Source of the DNA: Amoebidium appalachense
Taxonomy: Eukaryota; Ichthyosporea
NCBI GenBank assembly: GCA_963693365.1
Contig: CAVNZM010000016.1
Coordinates: forward strand, 6,820,001-6,884,000
DNA: 64,000 nt
Direction of reading: 5' to 3'
Positions 37,083-51,169 of the stretch are shown here, in pieces; the stretch's first letter is position 1, and every line of letters starts with the position of its first letter. Below the pieces are notes generated by a model. The model did no database searches, was not told the origin of the DNA, and saw only the letters and a program-made list of their open reading frames with translations. Position numbers and translations under genes: made by a program.

Positions 37083-38028
37083 CCCGACCCTTCGTGCTGG
37101 TGCTCTTCTTCTGCCGGATGCATGAAGTTGTGTACTCTTTGCAAGGTCTGCTTTGTGTTGTCCGCGGCAAATGTGCACTATCTGCTCCATAACATATTCT
37201 AACGACCCCCTCCCCCCCCCCCCCCCCCCCCTGCCCCTCCTGTCTCACTCACCCCCTCCTCCCCCTCTCCCTCACCTTAGGTATTATTTTTTAACGACCC
37301 AGTCCCCCCCCCCCTCCCCCCCCCCCCACCCTCCCACACCCTGCCTATTTACACAAGTAGAATGCACGTGCACACGCGGACGCACATCCACACACCCACA
37401 ACACACACACACACACACAGACACACACATGCGACTGTCAAAGATTTCTAACTTATGAATTAGTGGGGGCAAGGTTATCGTGCTAACCATGCAGTGTTCG
37501 TGTGTGAATTTGTGTCAGTGGCGGGGAATGTTTGTGTGTGTATGTAGTTCATAATGGTGCAGGTACTTGTGCATTAAATACGCGTGAAAGTCACGTGCGT
37601 GTGTGCGCACGTGGTGGGGCGACTCGACACGAGTGCGAGAGGGGGAGGGGGGGGAGGGGGAGGGGGAAAGTATGACCTTACCGGATAGCCTGAGTTTCAG
37701 GTGATCAAGAGTGACTTCTATGAACTAGCCTCAATGTTTGCGTTTTTGAACTGTATGTAAACCACTGCTAAACCATACTCGGATCAGATTATCATTATCT
37801 GATATAGTCGTATGATGGCAGCCTATGGGGTGGGTGGGTCCCTCCCCGGGTGGGTGGTCCCCCCCCCCCCCCCCCCCCCCCCCCTTCCGTGGGGAGGGGG
37901 GACCCACCTGTCCAAGGGGGTGGGTGGGTCCCCCCCCCCCCCCCCCCCCCCCCAACCTAGCTACTACCCCCCTTGCCGTTTACCAAGAATCCCTAACAGC
38001 AGCTGTGGCATCAATAATATTATGTCAT

Positions 38029-38059
38029 GCATAAATTACTGGACTGCAATCCAAAGAGT

Positions 38060-38096
<37 letters not shown>

Positions 38097-38265
38097 TCCT
38101 CCCCAAGTCCCCCCCCCCCCCCCCCCCCCTCCTCCTGGGTGCATAAATTACATGGACTGCAATTGCTGGCCAACGGGTCTAGATCTTCCCTTCTCCCCCC
38201 TCCCCCATGCATCCCCCCGGGCCCCCCCGAGTGCATAAATTACTGGGACTGCAATCAAGACAGAG
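38029..38265. repeat. Three spaced copies of a gcataaatta word flanked by C tracts
   Basis: gcataaattac(a)tggactgcaat-type words start at 38029, 38141 and 38233, each followed by a C tract. The unit is a short unique head plus a C run of variable length. Confidence 0.75.
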
Positions 38266-39679
38266 CCCCCCCCCCCCCCCCCCCCTGCTCGCCCCCCTCC
38301 CCCCCCCCCCCTCCCCCCCCCCCTCCCCCCCCCCCTCCCCCCCCCCCCCCCCCCCTCGAACCTCCCCCCAACCCCCTCCCCCCTTGAAGATTATACATGT
38401 GCAGCTATTGTATGCCCTATCTGGCCCTGCGACCACCTGGCCCGAATCCCCCACCCCTCTTCCACTTAAATTTCCCCGGGCAGTGGGGAATCCAGAAAAA
38501 ACACCCAACCGCAAACCCCCGAGCTAACATTTATGTTTGATTTACGGTGACGATATTCAGCTGCCGCATAGAGCTGGAATCCTAAGAAAAATACATCATA
38601 CATATAATCACCACATGAATAGGCAAAAAAGAAGCTAGAAAACAAGCTACAACAGCTCAGGCCGCAGAACTCCATTATTAGTTGGCCTTTTCTACAGAGC
38701 CCGGTATACCGTAACGTACGGAAACGACCTTAGGCTAGTGCAAATATTTCCTGGTGCAAAACTTATACTGTAACCCCCCTCCCCCCCCTCGATACCTTGG
38801 AGTCTCCCAGTTCTCTGCCTCCCCCCACTACTAATATTAATAATATATAATAAGACCCCACCAACCGAAGCACTCCCCTTGCAGCATCACCACCAACCTG
38901 TACCTGCGTTGCCGTGCCCGGCTAACTTGAGTTATCCGTGACAACCGGGTGCGAGGGAGGGAGGGAGGGAGGGTGGGAGGGAGGGTGGGTGGTGGTGGTG
39001 GTGGTGGGGTGGGGGGCGGGGGAGAGGAGGGGGAGAAAGGGGGGGAGCTCTAGAGGAGGGGGAGAGTCCCTAATTAATACTATGACAGAATTTCCACGCG
39101 CCTTGCACCATCACTGTACGTACACAAACTTCAACACACCAGCGTTACAGATGCGCTCTGTGCATCGCTCCAGGACGTGCGATTCAACATGCCAGAAGCA
39201 CAGTCACGGTGCTGGATTTGAAGGAGTCAACAGAAACTAGTCCAACTAGTTAATGGCGGAGTAAAATGCCCGGCATTCAGCCCGAGTAATTGGGACCACA
39301 GCGGAAGGGGGAGGGGGGGGGGAGGGGTAAGTGCACAAGGGGTGCACCTGGCCTCCCTCTCTCTCCCCTTCCAATGCCCCGTGCGCATGCTGGCTCAGAC
39401 TCGCCATGTCCCCCGACGAAGCTCCTTTAACCCCTTTCCCACCTCAAATCTACAACCACACACACACTTTATTGCTCGTTTCATATACCTACTCCAAGTT
39501 GAATTGTATTACAAACTGGCTGGTAACCGTTGGGCTTTCTGCCCATGGCCATGGGCGGCTGCATTGCTGTAGGCCTGTGGTGTGTACGTGATACACAGAT
39601 TGGAGGGAGATGCCGCATGCTAACACACTCAACAAACCACCATTTCAACGCTACAACTTTATACTCATACACCAATTTA

Positions 39680-39867
39680 GAAGCCATACACATTGTTATT
39701 ACACATAGTTATTGGTATCCCAAGTCAGAAGCCATACACATAGTTATGGTATCCCAAGTCAGAAGCCATACACATAGTTATGGTATCCCAAGTCAGAAGC
39801 CATACACATAGTTATTGGTATCCCAAGTCAGAAGCCATACACATAGTTATTGTTATCCCAAGTCCTC
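39680..39867. repeat. 34-bp tandem minisatellite
   Basis: About five units containing gccatacacatagttat and tatcccaagtcagaa, with starts at 39731, 39765, 39799 and 39834. Confidence 0.9.
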
Positions 39868-40035
39868 CGCTAGAACAATAATGGCACAGCCACAGTATAC
39901 ATTTACTGCCTCTCTTTGCACTCTTTGCAGAAACAAAAAAGCCTTACGATTAAAACTGTGGCAAGGGTATAGAGTGCACAACAGTGTAGCTATACATAAG
40001 CCAAATTGGCGAGTTATTCATGCATGTACGAGCCA

Positions 40036-40242
40036 TTAACGGTGGTGCGAGCGGTGCCTGTCGCTGCTGTCCCTGGGAACATTTGAGCTTCGTGACGGGT
40101 GTGTAGGAGGTTGGTACTGGTCGTGTGAGCTGCGTGATGGGTGTGTTGTGGGCTGCTGGTACTGGTGGGCGTAGTAGGCTTGCTGGTAGCCCATGGGCGG
40201 CGCCTGGCCGTAGTAGTTGCCCTGCTGCGCATAGTATTGGTG
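40036..40242 (-). other. SPT6: SPT6 exon 49: Gln/Tyr-rich C-terminal tail
   Basis: The last exon encodes HQYYAQQGNYYGQAPPMGYQ, more Tyr/Gln, then two THPSRSS words and a basic end (RHRSHHR). The tail is short compared with vertebrate Spt6, which has a long Ser/Thr/Pro-rich tail. Confidence 0.9.
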
Positions 40243-40394
40243 CTGTTGCATCATCGTGTCAGCATGCACACACATCCCATAGCCAATATTACAAGGATAT
40301 ACACATCCAGAGCACAAAGGGCCATATGTACATGTGCTTCCTGCCCATTAACAGCAGGGGCAAAGCAGGGCATGCTGCACACACCACACCACAT

Positions 40395-40426
<32 letters not shown>

Positions 40427-40433
40427 CACACAA

Positions 40434-40486
<53 letters not shown>

Positions 40487-40710
40487 ATAAACCCAAAAAC
40501 CAAAAACCAAACAGGTACAAGAGCCAGCAAGCATACCTGTGCAACGGCCATGGCCTGCTTCTGCTTCATCCTCTGCATGCACGTCTCCTTGAAACTGCAA
40601 AGGCCACAACATCAAGTGTCAATGAACATGTTCCTCTGCTGATGAAACCATCCATTCCATCTTTGACGGTTTCTTGACCAGGTATGTGTCCGGGGGGGGG
40701 TGGGGAGGAA

Positions 40711-40789
<79 letters not shown>

Positions 40790-40902
40790 TGGGGTTCCAC
40801 GGACACATACACAGCACAGGCACAAACACAACAGAGCGGAAAAGTGACCAAACAACCAATGGTACAGGTGATTACACACCAGCATACAAAAGCGAGGGAG
40901 GG

Positions 40903-40959
<57 letters not shown>

Positions 40960-41590
40960 GGGGGGGACGGTGGAGGGGCGAGAGGGAGGGAGGGCGAGGG
41001 AGACAGAGAGAAAGAAGGTGCGAGCGGAGGGAGGGGGGGGAGGGGGGGGAAGAGGGAAGAAAGAAAGAGGGAGAGAGAGGGGCAAGAAGGAGACATTGAG
41101 AGAAAGAGGTAAAAAGGAGACAGAGAGCAAGAGAGAACGTGAGAAGGAGAGGGGACGAGTGAAAGCAGAGAGAAGAGGGATAGGCAGAAGGATAGAATGG
41201 GACAAGGAGAGGAAGAGAGGAGAGGGAGAGGGAGAAAGAGGGAGGGAGGGAGGAAGGAGTGAGGGGAGGAAGGAAGGAATCAGAGAGCGAGACAGAGAAA
41301 GACAGCGAGAGCCTTGCGGAAATTCAGCACACTCATTTTCTCCTTGCACGTACTGGTTCAGCAGCTTGCCCAGATTCGAGAAGTGCTTCTTCTGGTAGCG
41401 CAGCCCTTGGGGATGCAGGGTGATGTACTGCACATACACAACAATGTCAGTCCTTCCGGGCTTTTTTGGCTGGTCTGTGGCATTGCATAGCCTCATGCCT
41501 GTATCTTTGCTGGCCATTTATACTATGCCTATGGGTGCCTGTGTTGTCTGTGCACATGCACATACACGAGGACACATAGGTAGGCATGCC

Positions 41591-41648
<58 letters not shown>

Positions 41649-42194
41649 AAGAAACCTAGCAGGCATGGTGCAAAAGCAACACAAGGAACACATACCTCCT
41701 TTGTGGCGCCCCTTGATGAGGCCATGTAGGCCAGCAGCACCTTGCCGGGATATTGCCTGCTGAAGCTGCACACATCAACCCCAACATGCGTCAGTCTCCA
41801 GCAATGTAGTCTTGCACAATGAAAACACATACAGGAGTGCAGGGTCACCAGTGTAGTCATGCTGCTTGTTTTTGTATGTATCCCCTTACAACACACCCAT
41901 TCTTTCACCCAACAGCTGCCCTGTGGGGCACATAAATTTCTAGGGAGTGTGTTCTCGTGTCAATGACCCACCAGAGATGGTACGGAATACGGCGGGGATC
42001 CTTGTTCTTTGCCTCTTGCAGCTTGTACTCAATCTCCTCCTCGGGAATCGGCTGTGCCAAATTCAGTCAGCCATGTGCCATTTTTGGTCGTCTGGTGTTC
42101 ATGAAACACAGTCTGTCAACCCATATCTGTTCATCCCTCCTCCGTTCCCTGCATTGCACGACCACCACACATACAACCACAGTATACATGTCTA

Positions 42195-42243
<49 letters not shown>

Positions 42244-43457
42244 TTTCCCTCCCGGGTAATTACTACACTATACTGCACACAAAAGTACAGAAACTCTTAA
42301 GGAGCAAAGGTTCAGTAACGATTACGCACCCTGGTAGACTATTGAGATTAGCTAACCGCCATATGGCTTTCAATCTGCAATGACGTCACATTATCTACTA
42401 CCATACATGGCAGTAAACATTTAAGCATCAGTACCTTGACAAAGTAGTTGTTTTTTGAGACATCCATGATCTGCTGTGCCAATGGCTGGATGTACCGTGC
42501 GTCCATCTCGTCCAGGTCCTCGTACTTCTCCCCGTCCAGGATCAGAGTCCGGCCCAGACTGAACGGGTCTGCACGGTCCCTCTCCTCGATCGACTTGTGG
42601 CAGATGATCCCGTCGTAAACCTGATAGCCAGCGTCCGTAAATACAGAAATTGTAAACAACAGATCTTACATTGATCAGAATTAAAAAATCAGATTCGACA
42701 CAAACCAGAAGGTGTAACATCTAAAATTTATACCAATCTTCAATAAATTTATTAATTGCTCAGCGCGGGCATGGGCCGGAACCCAGCACAGGTTCAACGA
42801 AGAGTGAATGCACGAAAAGCAAACGGGAACAAAAGAATATGCCCAAAATCACGGGTTGCTGCAAACCAACTAAAGCCAAACACAATATCAGGAGTGTCCG
42901 CCCTCCGTTGCCCAATACCCCCCCCCCCCCCCCCCCCCCCCCCCCCTTCTCCCCGTCCCCCCCCCCCCCCCCCCCCCCTCCTTCCCCCCGCTGCTTCTAC
43001 CCCTCCCGGGCCCAGGCAAATCACTCTCCTTTCCTGTGCAGGTGTGTGTTTGGGGGCATACCTTCCATGAGAGACTGAGGTGGTTGGGGTTGGTGCTTGG
43101 CCGAATAATAGCCGCGCCATGGTCTGCCTCGGCCAGGAACTGTGAGGACGACCATTAGCTGCTGGGTCCACCAGAAGTACAGCACTAACACAACCCCACA
43201 CACAACCAACATGCACCCATCCATAGTGGCCCACCTAAACATTCGGTAGGTTTCACAACTGTTTATGTCCCCGATGTGAAGTGTCTTTGCTCCTGCTAGC
43301 CTGTGGCATGGCTATGTACTAGCAAGTCACTGTCAATTGTGGGCAAAAATGAACATAACAAGCGGAGACGGGTGTGAACGGAGGGATAGGGAGAAAGGGG
43401 GGAAGGGGTGGTGGTGGTGATGGTGATGGTGATGGTGATGGTGATGGTGATGGTGAT

Positions 43458-43529
<72 letters not shown>

Positions 43530-43530
43530 T

Positions 43531-43563
<33 letters not shown>

Positions 43564-43882
43564 TGAGGCATACTTTCTCGGCCTCATCGAAGGTCATTGA
43601 CTTGAACAGGGGATGGTCAATGGCACGTTGTGGCCTTTGTGCCTTAGTCTTCTTCTTGATTTTCTGTAGGTTCAACACACAAGATGAGTTCTTGTACAGT
43701 GTCCCAAGCTCCAAATACACACACCACGACAAAACAACAAGGTGAGAGAGAAAGTGTGTGCTTGTGATTGAGTGAGAGACAACGAGAGAGAGAGAGACAG
43801 AGAGAATGTGTATATGTGTGTGTTTGTGTGTTTGTGTGTGTATGTGTGTGTGTGTGTGCGCGCACGCACACGCACACGCACA

Positions 43883-43949
<67 letters not shown>

Positions 43950-44595
43950 GTGTGTGAAATGCTTGGGTGGATAGTGAGTGAGCGACTAGGTGAGTCAGTG
44001 AGTGAGTAAGGGAGAGAATGAGGGAGATAAGGGACAGAAAGCAGAGAGTCCAACAAGTGCACAAAAGACAAGCAGCCGAAGACCACCCATCCATGTTAGT
44101 AACACAACCCATACCAGTATTGAGCAACGTAAAAAAAAAACACTAAGATTTGAGCGTACCTCAGCCTCCTTGGCCTTTGCCGCAGCCTCCCCAAATGTGT
44201 CATACCATCTGCATGTGTGCCAGTCAGCTGCGTGAACACTAGTCCCTTGCTCTCTGCTCTCTTGGCACCGTGCATGAATGCCGATACAGCTTCTAACCAA
44301 TATGCTACTAAAAGTGTCTAAATGCCAAAATAAAACATGCTTCTGCTATTCCCACACAGCCTCTAAGCAACATGGCTACTTTCGGCCTTCTCAGAACTCG
44401 GTACCTTAGCATCCGCCCCCCCCTCCCCCCACCCCCCCAAATGCCCACACACACACACCCTCCACCCATACACCCTCCCCCTCTTCCCCTCCCACCCTTT
44501 GGACAACCTTCTGCACCCACACGTGTGCACCATCTCTATCGTATTAAGTTCAACGCATCGACAGTGCCAATGCAGCATTTTTTTTTTGTGTGTGT

Positions 44596-44656
<61 letters not shown>

Positions 44657-46811
44657 GGGGAGAGAGGGAGGGAGGGGGGAGAGGGGTGATGTATGCATTA
44701 GAGGGTTGGAAATACGGGGGGGACACTGAAGGACAAAATACAAAACGTCACAAAAATGAAAACCCCGAAATCAAAAACTTAGGCATGCAGGCACAAGACA
44801 TTAAAACAAAGCCCATCCTCAGGGGGGTTCCTATGCCCCCACAAAAATGGGTTTCGACTCGGGGGGAAGGGGGGGGGGGGGGGGGGGAAGAGGTGTGTGT
44901 GTGTGGGTGTATGTATGTGTAGGGGGGGGGGGGGGGGGGGGGGGTTTGAATGCGTCAAAAAGTGCGAAGTACACAAGAACAAACGGATAACACGATGCAG
45001 AATGCAAGCCATACATAAAGAGTATGCATAATAAGCAGAGCCCATCCTCAGGGGGGGCCCACGTCATCCACAGTACCCGAGTTTCGACCTATTCCCCTCG
45101 TTAACGAAACCCAACTCAGATACTGTTTCACTTGAACATGAGTAGGTCACCCGTCTTGATCAGAGACGAGCAGGGTTGCTTATGCAGGCAAGGGCAGTGG
45201 GAAAGGCCGGGGGTTAAAGTTGCAGCAGTAAGCAGAAGCAAGAAAAATATAGATAGGAACTCAGGAGACGGGGCTTCTAGGAAGCTCCCCCGTCGATACC
45301 TAAGTCGATACTTCCCTGGCTAACATACTACACCAGCTGAAAAGAATTAAGTCCCGAAGGCCGCAGAATTCGCAATCAGAGGGGAAAATATGAGATTTGA
45401 CCCACGCCGCAGGGTAGTAACACGCTTACTAGGGCGGAACTTTATCGTCTTCGAACGGAAAGCTATGCCCCCGGATGTCAGCCGGAAATATGGTATCACC
45501 CATTGCTTTGGGCTTGAAAAAAGCCAAACCGATAGTCCGAGTTATGTGGGGCGGGGGGGAAGAGGGTGTTGCTTACGGGTCCTTTGTTCGGCCTCCACGT
45601 CTCTGGAGGTCCGACGACATACACCTGAATACACCGTGTGTTAGTGTGCTTTCAACACAAACATTCCCTATTGCCTCCAACCTGAGCCCACATTTTGCAA
45701 ACATGTGTAGACAAAACGAGCAAGAAACAGAAGGGGCAGGGACTCACGATAGCTCGACGGTGAACTTCTCCATGTCCACGTTTTTGATTACAGCCACAAG
45801 ACTGCCACCAATCTGCGTGCCCCACCACCACACAGTCAGCACAATGCAAACGCAGAGCAGCAAGTGCTGCCTCATAGAGGTCTTGCAGCATGCACCCCTA
45901 CCCACCCATCCTGTTCAATGCCCCTACCTTTCAACCTCCCTCCTACTGTGTTTTATTTCCCCCCCCCCCCCCCCCCCCCCCCCCCTTCCAGCCTGCTGAA
46001 CCACCAACCAACACAAAACATACACGAGCACTGACATGTTTCATATCAAAAAGCATGGCAACACTCATCTGTCACCTTTACGCACTGATATGCTGGATTG
46101 GGCTGGGCTGGCGTCGGGGTGGATCTTAGACAGAACAGCAGAAATACGAGCTCAGGATCGATTTCTTGTTTCTTGTGTGAGAGTGTGCGTGTGCGTGGAT
46201 GTGTCTGTCTGTGTGAGTGTGTGTGTGTGCGTGTGTGTGCGCGTGTGTGAGCGCGCACGTGTGTGAGTGTGTGAGTGTGTGAGTGTGTGTATGAGTGAGT
46301 GAAAGAATGTGTGTGTTGTTCTACTTTTTTCTTACGGTGAGGAGAGGGCAAGGGGGGGGGGGGGGGGGTTACCTCCACGCGCTCGTCAAACTCCTGCTCA
46401 TTCAGACGGTGGTCACTGAACTTCCCTATCTGTCAACCCGTTCATCCGTCAGTCAGCCACACGTAAAACCATGAGGGACATTTCTAATAGTATGTGGGCG
46501 TACGTCGTCCTTCCACCACATATCTTCGGTAGGACACCCCTGAGATCAGAGCCAAACCACCCCAATGATATTGCAAATTCTGCTCTTGTGCAGTCACATT
46601 GTATAAGAGGACAAAACACGCAGAGGTGTTGCGGCTCCTAAATCCATGCTATCACAGATAGGTATAATGCCAGTGTCATGAACCATCACACCGAGACGCT
46701 AACCCCTTGAGCACACACCCCACGTGCATAGCCATCCACACAAACACCATGCACCCCCCCCCCCCCCCCCCTGCCCCCTTCCCCCCCCCCCCCCCTGCCC
46801 CCCTTCCCCCC

Positions 46812-46853
<42 letters not shown>

Positions 46854-48451
46854 AAACCACCAACACCACCACAACACACACATCCAGCATGCCCCACCCC
46901 ATGATGTTATCACGCACGTGAATGAAGCCCTTGAGTTCGCTGGGCAGCACGATGACATCCACACCCATGGGTGCACCGTCCCTGCCCACGCGCCTGTCTC
47001 TGATCTTGCAGTCCACCTGCATCTCAGGAGCCAGCGTCTGCACATGCCAAAACGTCAACCACAAGCATGGCCCCGGCCACACAATCAAAGGTTGCTAACA
47101 TCTGTAGAGCATCATGATGGGTAGAGTGGATGCCTGCATGCAACGGAGACGTGCGTGTCATATGACTCAGGCCATGCAATCAAAGGTTGCTTATATGTGA
47201 AGAGCATCATAATGTGCCGTACACAGGATGCATGCATGCAACGAAGACGTGTGTTATATGTCCGAGGCCATACACAGTGGAGTAGTGATGGTCAACCACA
47301 TGCACGCCATCCATGTCGGGTACTGCAATGCATATGTAGAATCTTTGGATGTTACCATGCATATGCTTGAACGACGGGGAGGGAAGGGGAAGGGGATGGA
47401 CTAACCTCGGCAGTTTCACCCGTCACCATGTAGAAGCGTTCGGCCTGCAGGGAAATTACAGCTGTCAGCACATGTATCATTCAAAGATCAGGCGCCCCTT
47501 TCCCCATTCCCCCATTCCCCTTCTCCAACAAACACACATGGCCCCAAAAAATATATATAAATAAAAAAAGGACCTACGAAAGACAACACACACACACCCC
47601 CACCCACCCACCCACCCACCCACCCACAGACAGACAGACAGAGGCATACACATTCTGCATTATTTACATGATGTGTGCTGCTCGCCTCTGATCTACTGCA
47701 TTTGCATTTGTGAGCACCACGGGCCAATTGCATTTGGTACCCTGAAAGTACACTTTCTGGGAAGGCACTGGGGACGACGGGAGAGGGTGGGGGGAGGAGG
47801 AGGAGGAGGAGTGGGGGGAGGGGGGGGATTACGATGATTCTTTGCTTGATGTCAAGGGGCAACTTCTCGTCAGCGAGATTTGGAAGGGTGTGCCGATGGT
47901 CGCGGTAGGGATGTCTAAGCTCCTCGCGAATAAGATACACCGTAATCCTGCCCATCCGACAGTCATTGCAGGCCCTCTCCCTCTTTGCTCCCCCCCCTTC
48001 CCCCCAACCTCCACCCAAACACACACACGACGACCACAAAGGGCAAACTGATTCCTGTAGACCCCCCCCCCCTTCTCCCCACTCTAGTTACATTAAAGAA
48101 GATTTCCCTCGCAAAGTCCCTCAACCCCATACACATGTACACGTACCCCTTGCGGATGTTCTTTTTTTCCAGCTGTTGTGCAAAGACATCTGCAACCCAA
48201 CCACATTAGCTGCTATCTTCGGGCAAACCTGAACAGGCAGGTCACCATGGTCTATGCAAGGTTATGGACGTGTGCAAGACGGTGAAAAACATGTAGCCCC
48301 CTCGAAGGCCCAATCGAAATCTACTCCTGTCGACGTCAAAAGAGTACAATGGAAAGCAGTGTACCCGACTGTAGTTAACCATCGCTCCCTCCCCTCCTTT
48401 TCTTTTCTTCTTTCTTTTTTCCCTGTGCGTGCGTGGGTGCCAGTGTTTGTG

Positions 48452-48511
<60 letters not shown>

Positions 48512-51138
48512 CATGTGCTTTTCAATGGGAAATGGGGAGGGCTCAGACCGAGCTGCAGGTCATCGAGCTGCTTGGGGTCTGCCATGACCAACTCCACGGC
48601 CCGATCAACATCGTCATCGTCCTCATTGTCCCTGCAAAAAAACAAAAAGCAAAACATGAGCCACGCTTATCCCAAAAGGCAAACAGGAGAGAAATTCATA
48701 CAAATTACTAAGAGCCGATGCTCAAACAAAGGAGAAAGTCATTTGCACGATCTGAACTCGGACCCAATCACGTCACATTCGAACGAAGTCGAGGCGCCGT
48801 TTGGTCTGGGATGGTACTCTGCCCGGCAAAATTACAGCGAAAAGTAGGTGATTGTGTGGCAGACAGAAAGAAGCAACAGCGAGAGTTGCAGCATCGTTGC
48901 ACGGGCAGGCAAGATGGCAAGAAAAATAGTCAAATCATTACGGGGGCACTGGTCTCATGTTGGAAGTAATGGGGAGCGCCCTTTTTAGAGGCTAGGGGCA
49001 GGAGAGACAAAGAGAAAGAGAGCCGGGAGGGGGAGGAGGGGGGGGGGGGGGGGGGAAGAGGGGTAGGGATGGGGGTTGCATACTCGTCTTCATCAAGGGC
49101 ATCTTTTGCAATCTTGCGGGCGTACTTGTAGCTCTCAGGGTGGATACGTGTGCAGTCCAGCACACACACTTCACTTCGCTTTGGTTGGTCCGGTAGCCGT
49201 ACACCCCCCTGTGGGCAACAGACTACGCTTAGTGTTCCGTGGCCCGAATACATGTGCAAACCTCGTTTCATCGAATCACGAGCAAACTCCCATGTAAAGA
49301 ACTGCGAAACACACCGAGGTAACAAATAATCCCACTCCCGCTTCTTTTTGTGACATGCGCTGTCCAATGAAAAGCTTGTATGTGTATGGATTTGTATGTC
49401 TCTATGCCTGTGTGTGCCTGTGTAGTGGCGGTGGTGAGTGAGAAGTGAGAAACACGGTTGGGCACGAGGAGCAGGGGGGGAGGGGGGGGAAAGGGGGAGG
49501 TTTCATTACTAAGATGCAGATGAACCCTGCACAGTTTTCGAAGACTTTGGCCCTGTGGACAAGATAAATTAGTAAATAATTGCTGAAGTGCATGTCGGTG
49601 ACCAACTGGAGATCGTATATCACATGAAAAAGACGCTCAAAGGGCCATATTTGAGCCTGCGGATCCGACACCCCTGGTGGAGCAAAGAAAGCACAAGGAC
49701 AAAATCCCCCCAAAGCAAAGCACTAGACTACAAATCCCCTGCAGGCCGAATATTGGGTGATGGTGTATACTTACATCATGAAGCCCTTGAGAATGAGCTC
49801 CTCGCGGTCGCATAAATAATGCCCTGCAAAGATCACCGTTAGAGAAGGCTATTGACATTACTCCCAAATGCTAATCCATAAAAACTCTGTCTGGCGGGAA
49901 GACCCTTTACCCCCCCCCCCCCCCCCCCCCCCCCTCCCCTACCCGCCACACACACACACACACACCCATATACACCACCACCACCCAAAAAAACACCCCC
50001 AGGACGTCTACCCATATGAAGTCCTCCCGACATTTGGATACAACGCAACCATGATGTGTCTTGGGAGATTTTAGGTGCACGAGACAACACAAGAAAACAG
50101 AGGGTAGGTAAGAGAGGGGCACGGACTCTTCTCATCGTTTTCATCGTCCTCCACCCCGTCGGATAGCTTCTCAAACATCTCCAATGCCTTGCGGGGACCA
50201 AACCCGGCCACAAACTGCAGCAGGCACTGCCGGTGCTTGTACGGCGCAATCTCATTGATCCGCACACCAACCTGCACAGGGGAATGAATGGTCATTGCAA
50301 CGTGCACATCAACGTTTGAATGTATGGGTCGTGTCAGTGTATGTGGCATTCCATCCGAAGCACAAACAGTAGGACCCATACACAACAAGACGAAATGCCG
50401 ACCACACAACACACCACAGACTCTTTGTTTTTTTGGACCGATTTATGGGTCCTTTCGAGTCACGCCAAAATGCCAATTGATGCGAACCTCACCAATCACA
50501 GTGCTTAAATCTCTTGTGAATCTGACCTGGCTCGGAATACTAAAAGAAACCCCATTTATTAGAGTATAAAGCCAGTCAGGGCAACCCACATGCCCAAGAG
50601 CACAACACATACACACGATCACGTGGGGTCTACACACCATGTTGACGACATCCACAAACTGCCGGTCGAGGACATTCCTCCGTTCCTCCTTGCTGATGGT
50701 GTGTTGCAGTGGATGCTGTAGGGAAACCAGGTTAGAGTCTGGGACTCCCCCCCCCCCCCCCCCCCCTTCCCCCGGGTCGTTTACCCTGCTCGCCTCATAG
50801 CTGCTCAACCTTGTCAACAACCCCCCTCCCCCCCCCCCCCCGGCTCCGGGGATTCACTGACACTCCCCACCACCCACACCACCCCCCAACTGAACAGAAC
50901 ACAAAAATCGCTGGTAATATGCTGAGCCACAATCTGCAATAGCCTTACTGCCAATAGGACGTAGTGTGAAGGTTGCATACCAGGTTGATGGCGGTGATCT
51001 CGTCCTCGAAGTTGCACATGGCTGCAGCCAAAGAACACGTCAGTCGGTAACAGTCCAAATAGTTAAACCCCCCCCCCCCCCCCCCCTCCCTCTCCCCCCC
51101 CCCCCTCCTTCCCCTCCCCCCCCCCCCCCCCCCTCCTC

Positions 51139-51169
<31 letters not shown>

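Larger units (their letters stand above)
35318..40035. other. Repeat-rich gap between convergent uL30m and SPT6
   Basis: No gene supported. It contains G and C tracts (35440-35459, 35718-35738, 36247-36270, 37206-37230, 37859-37884, 37931-37953, 38061-38093, 38331-38356), a (CA)n run (37003-37079), G/A-rich blocks, and two local repeat arrays listed separately. A possible exon-like stretch at 36316-36390 ends at a gtataa donor but has no partner. Confidence 0.6.
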
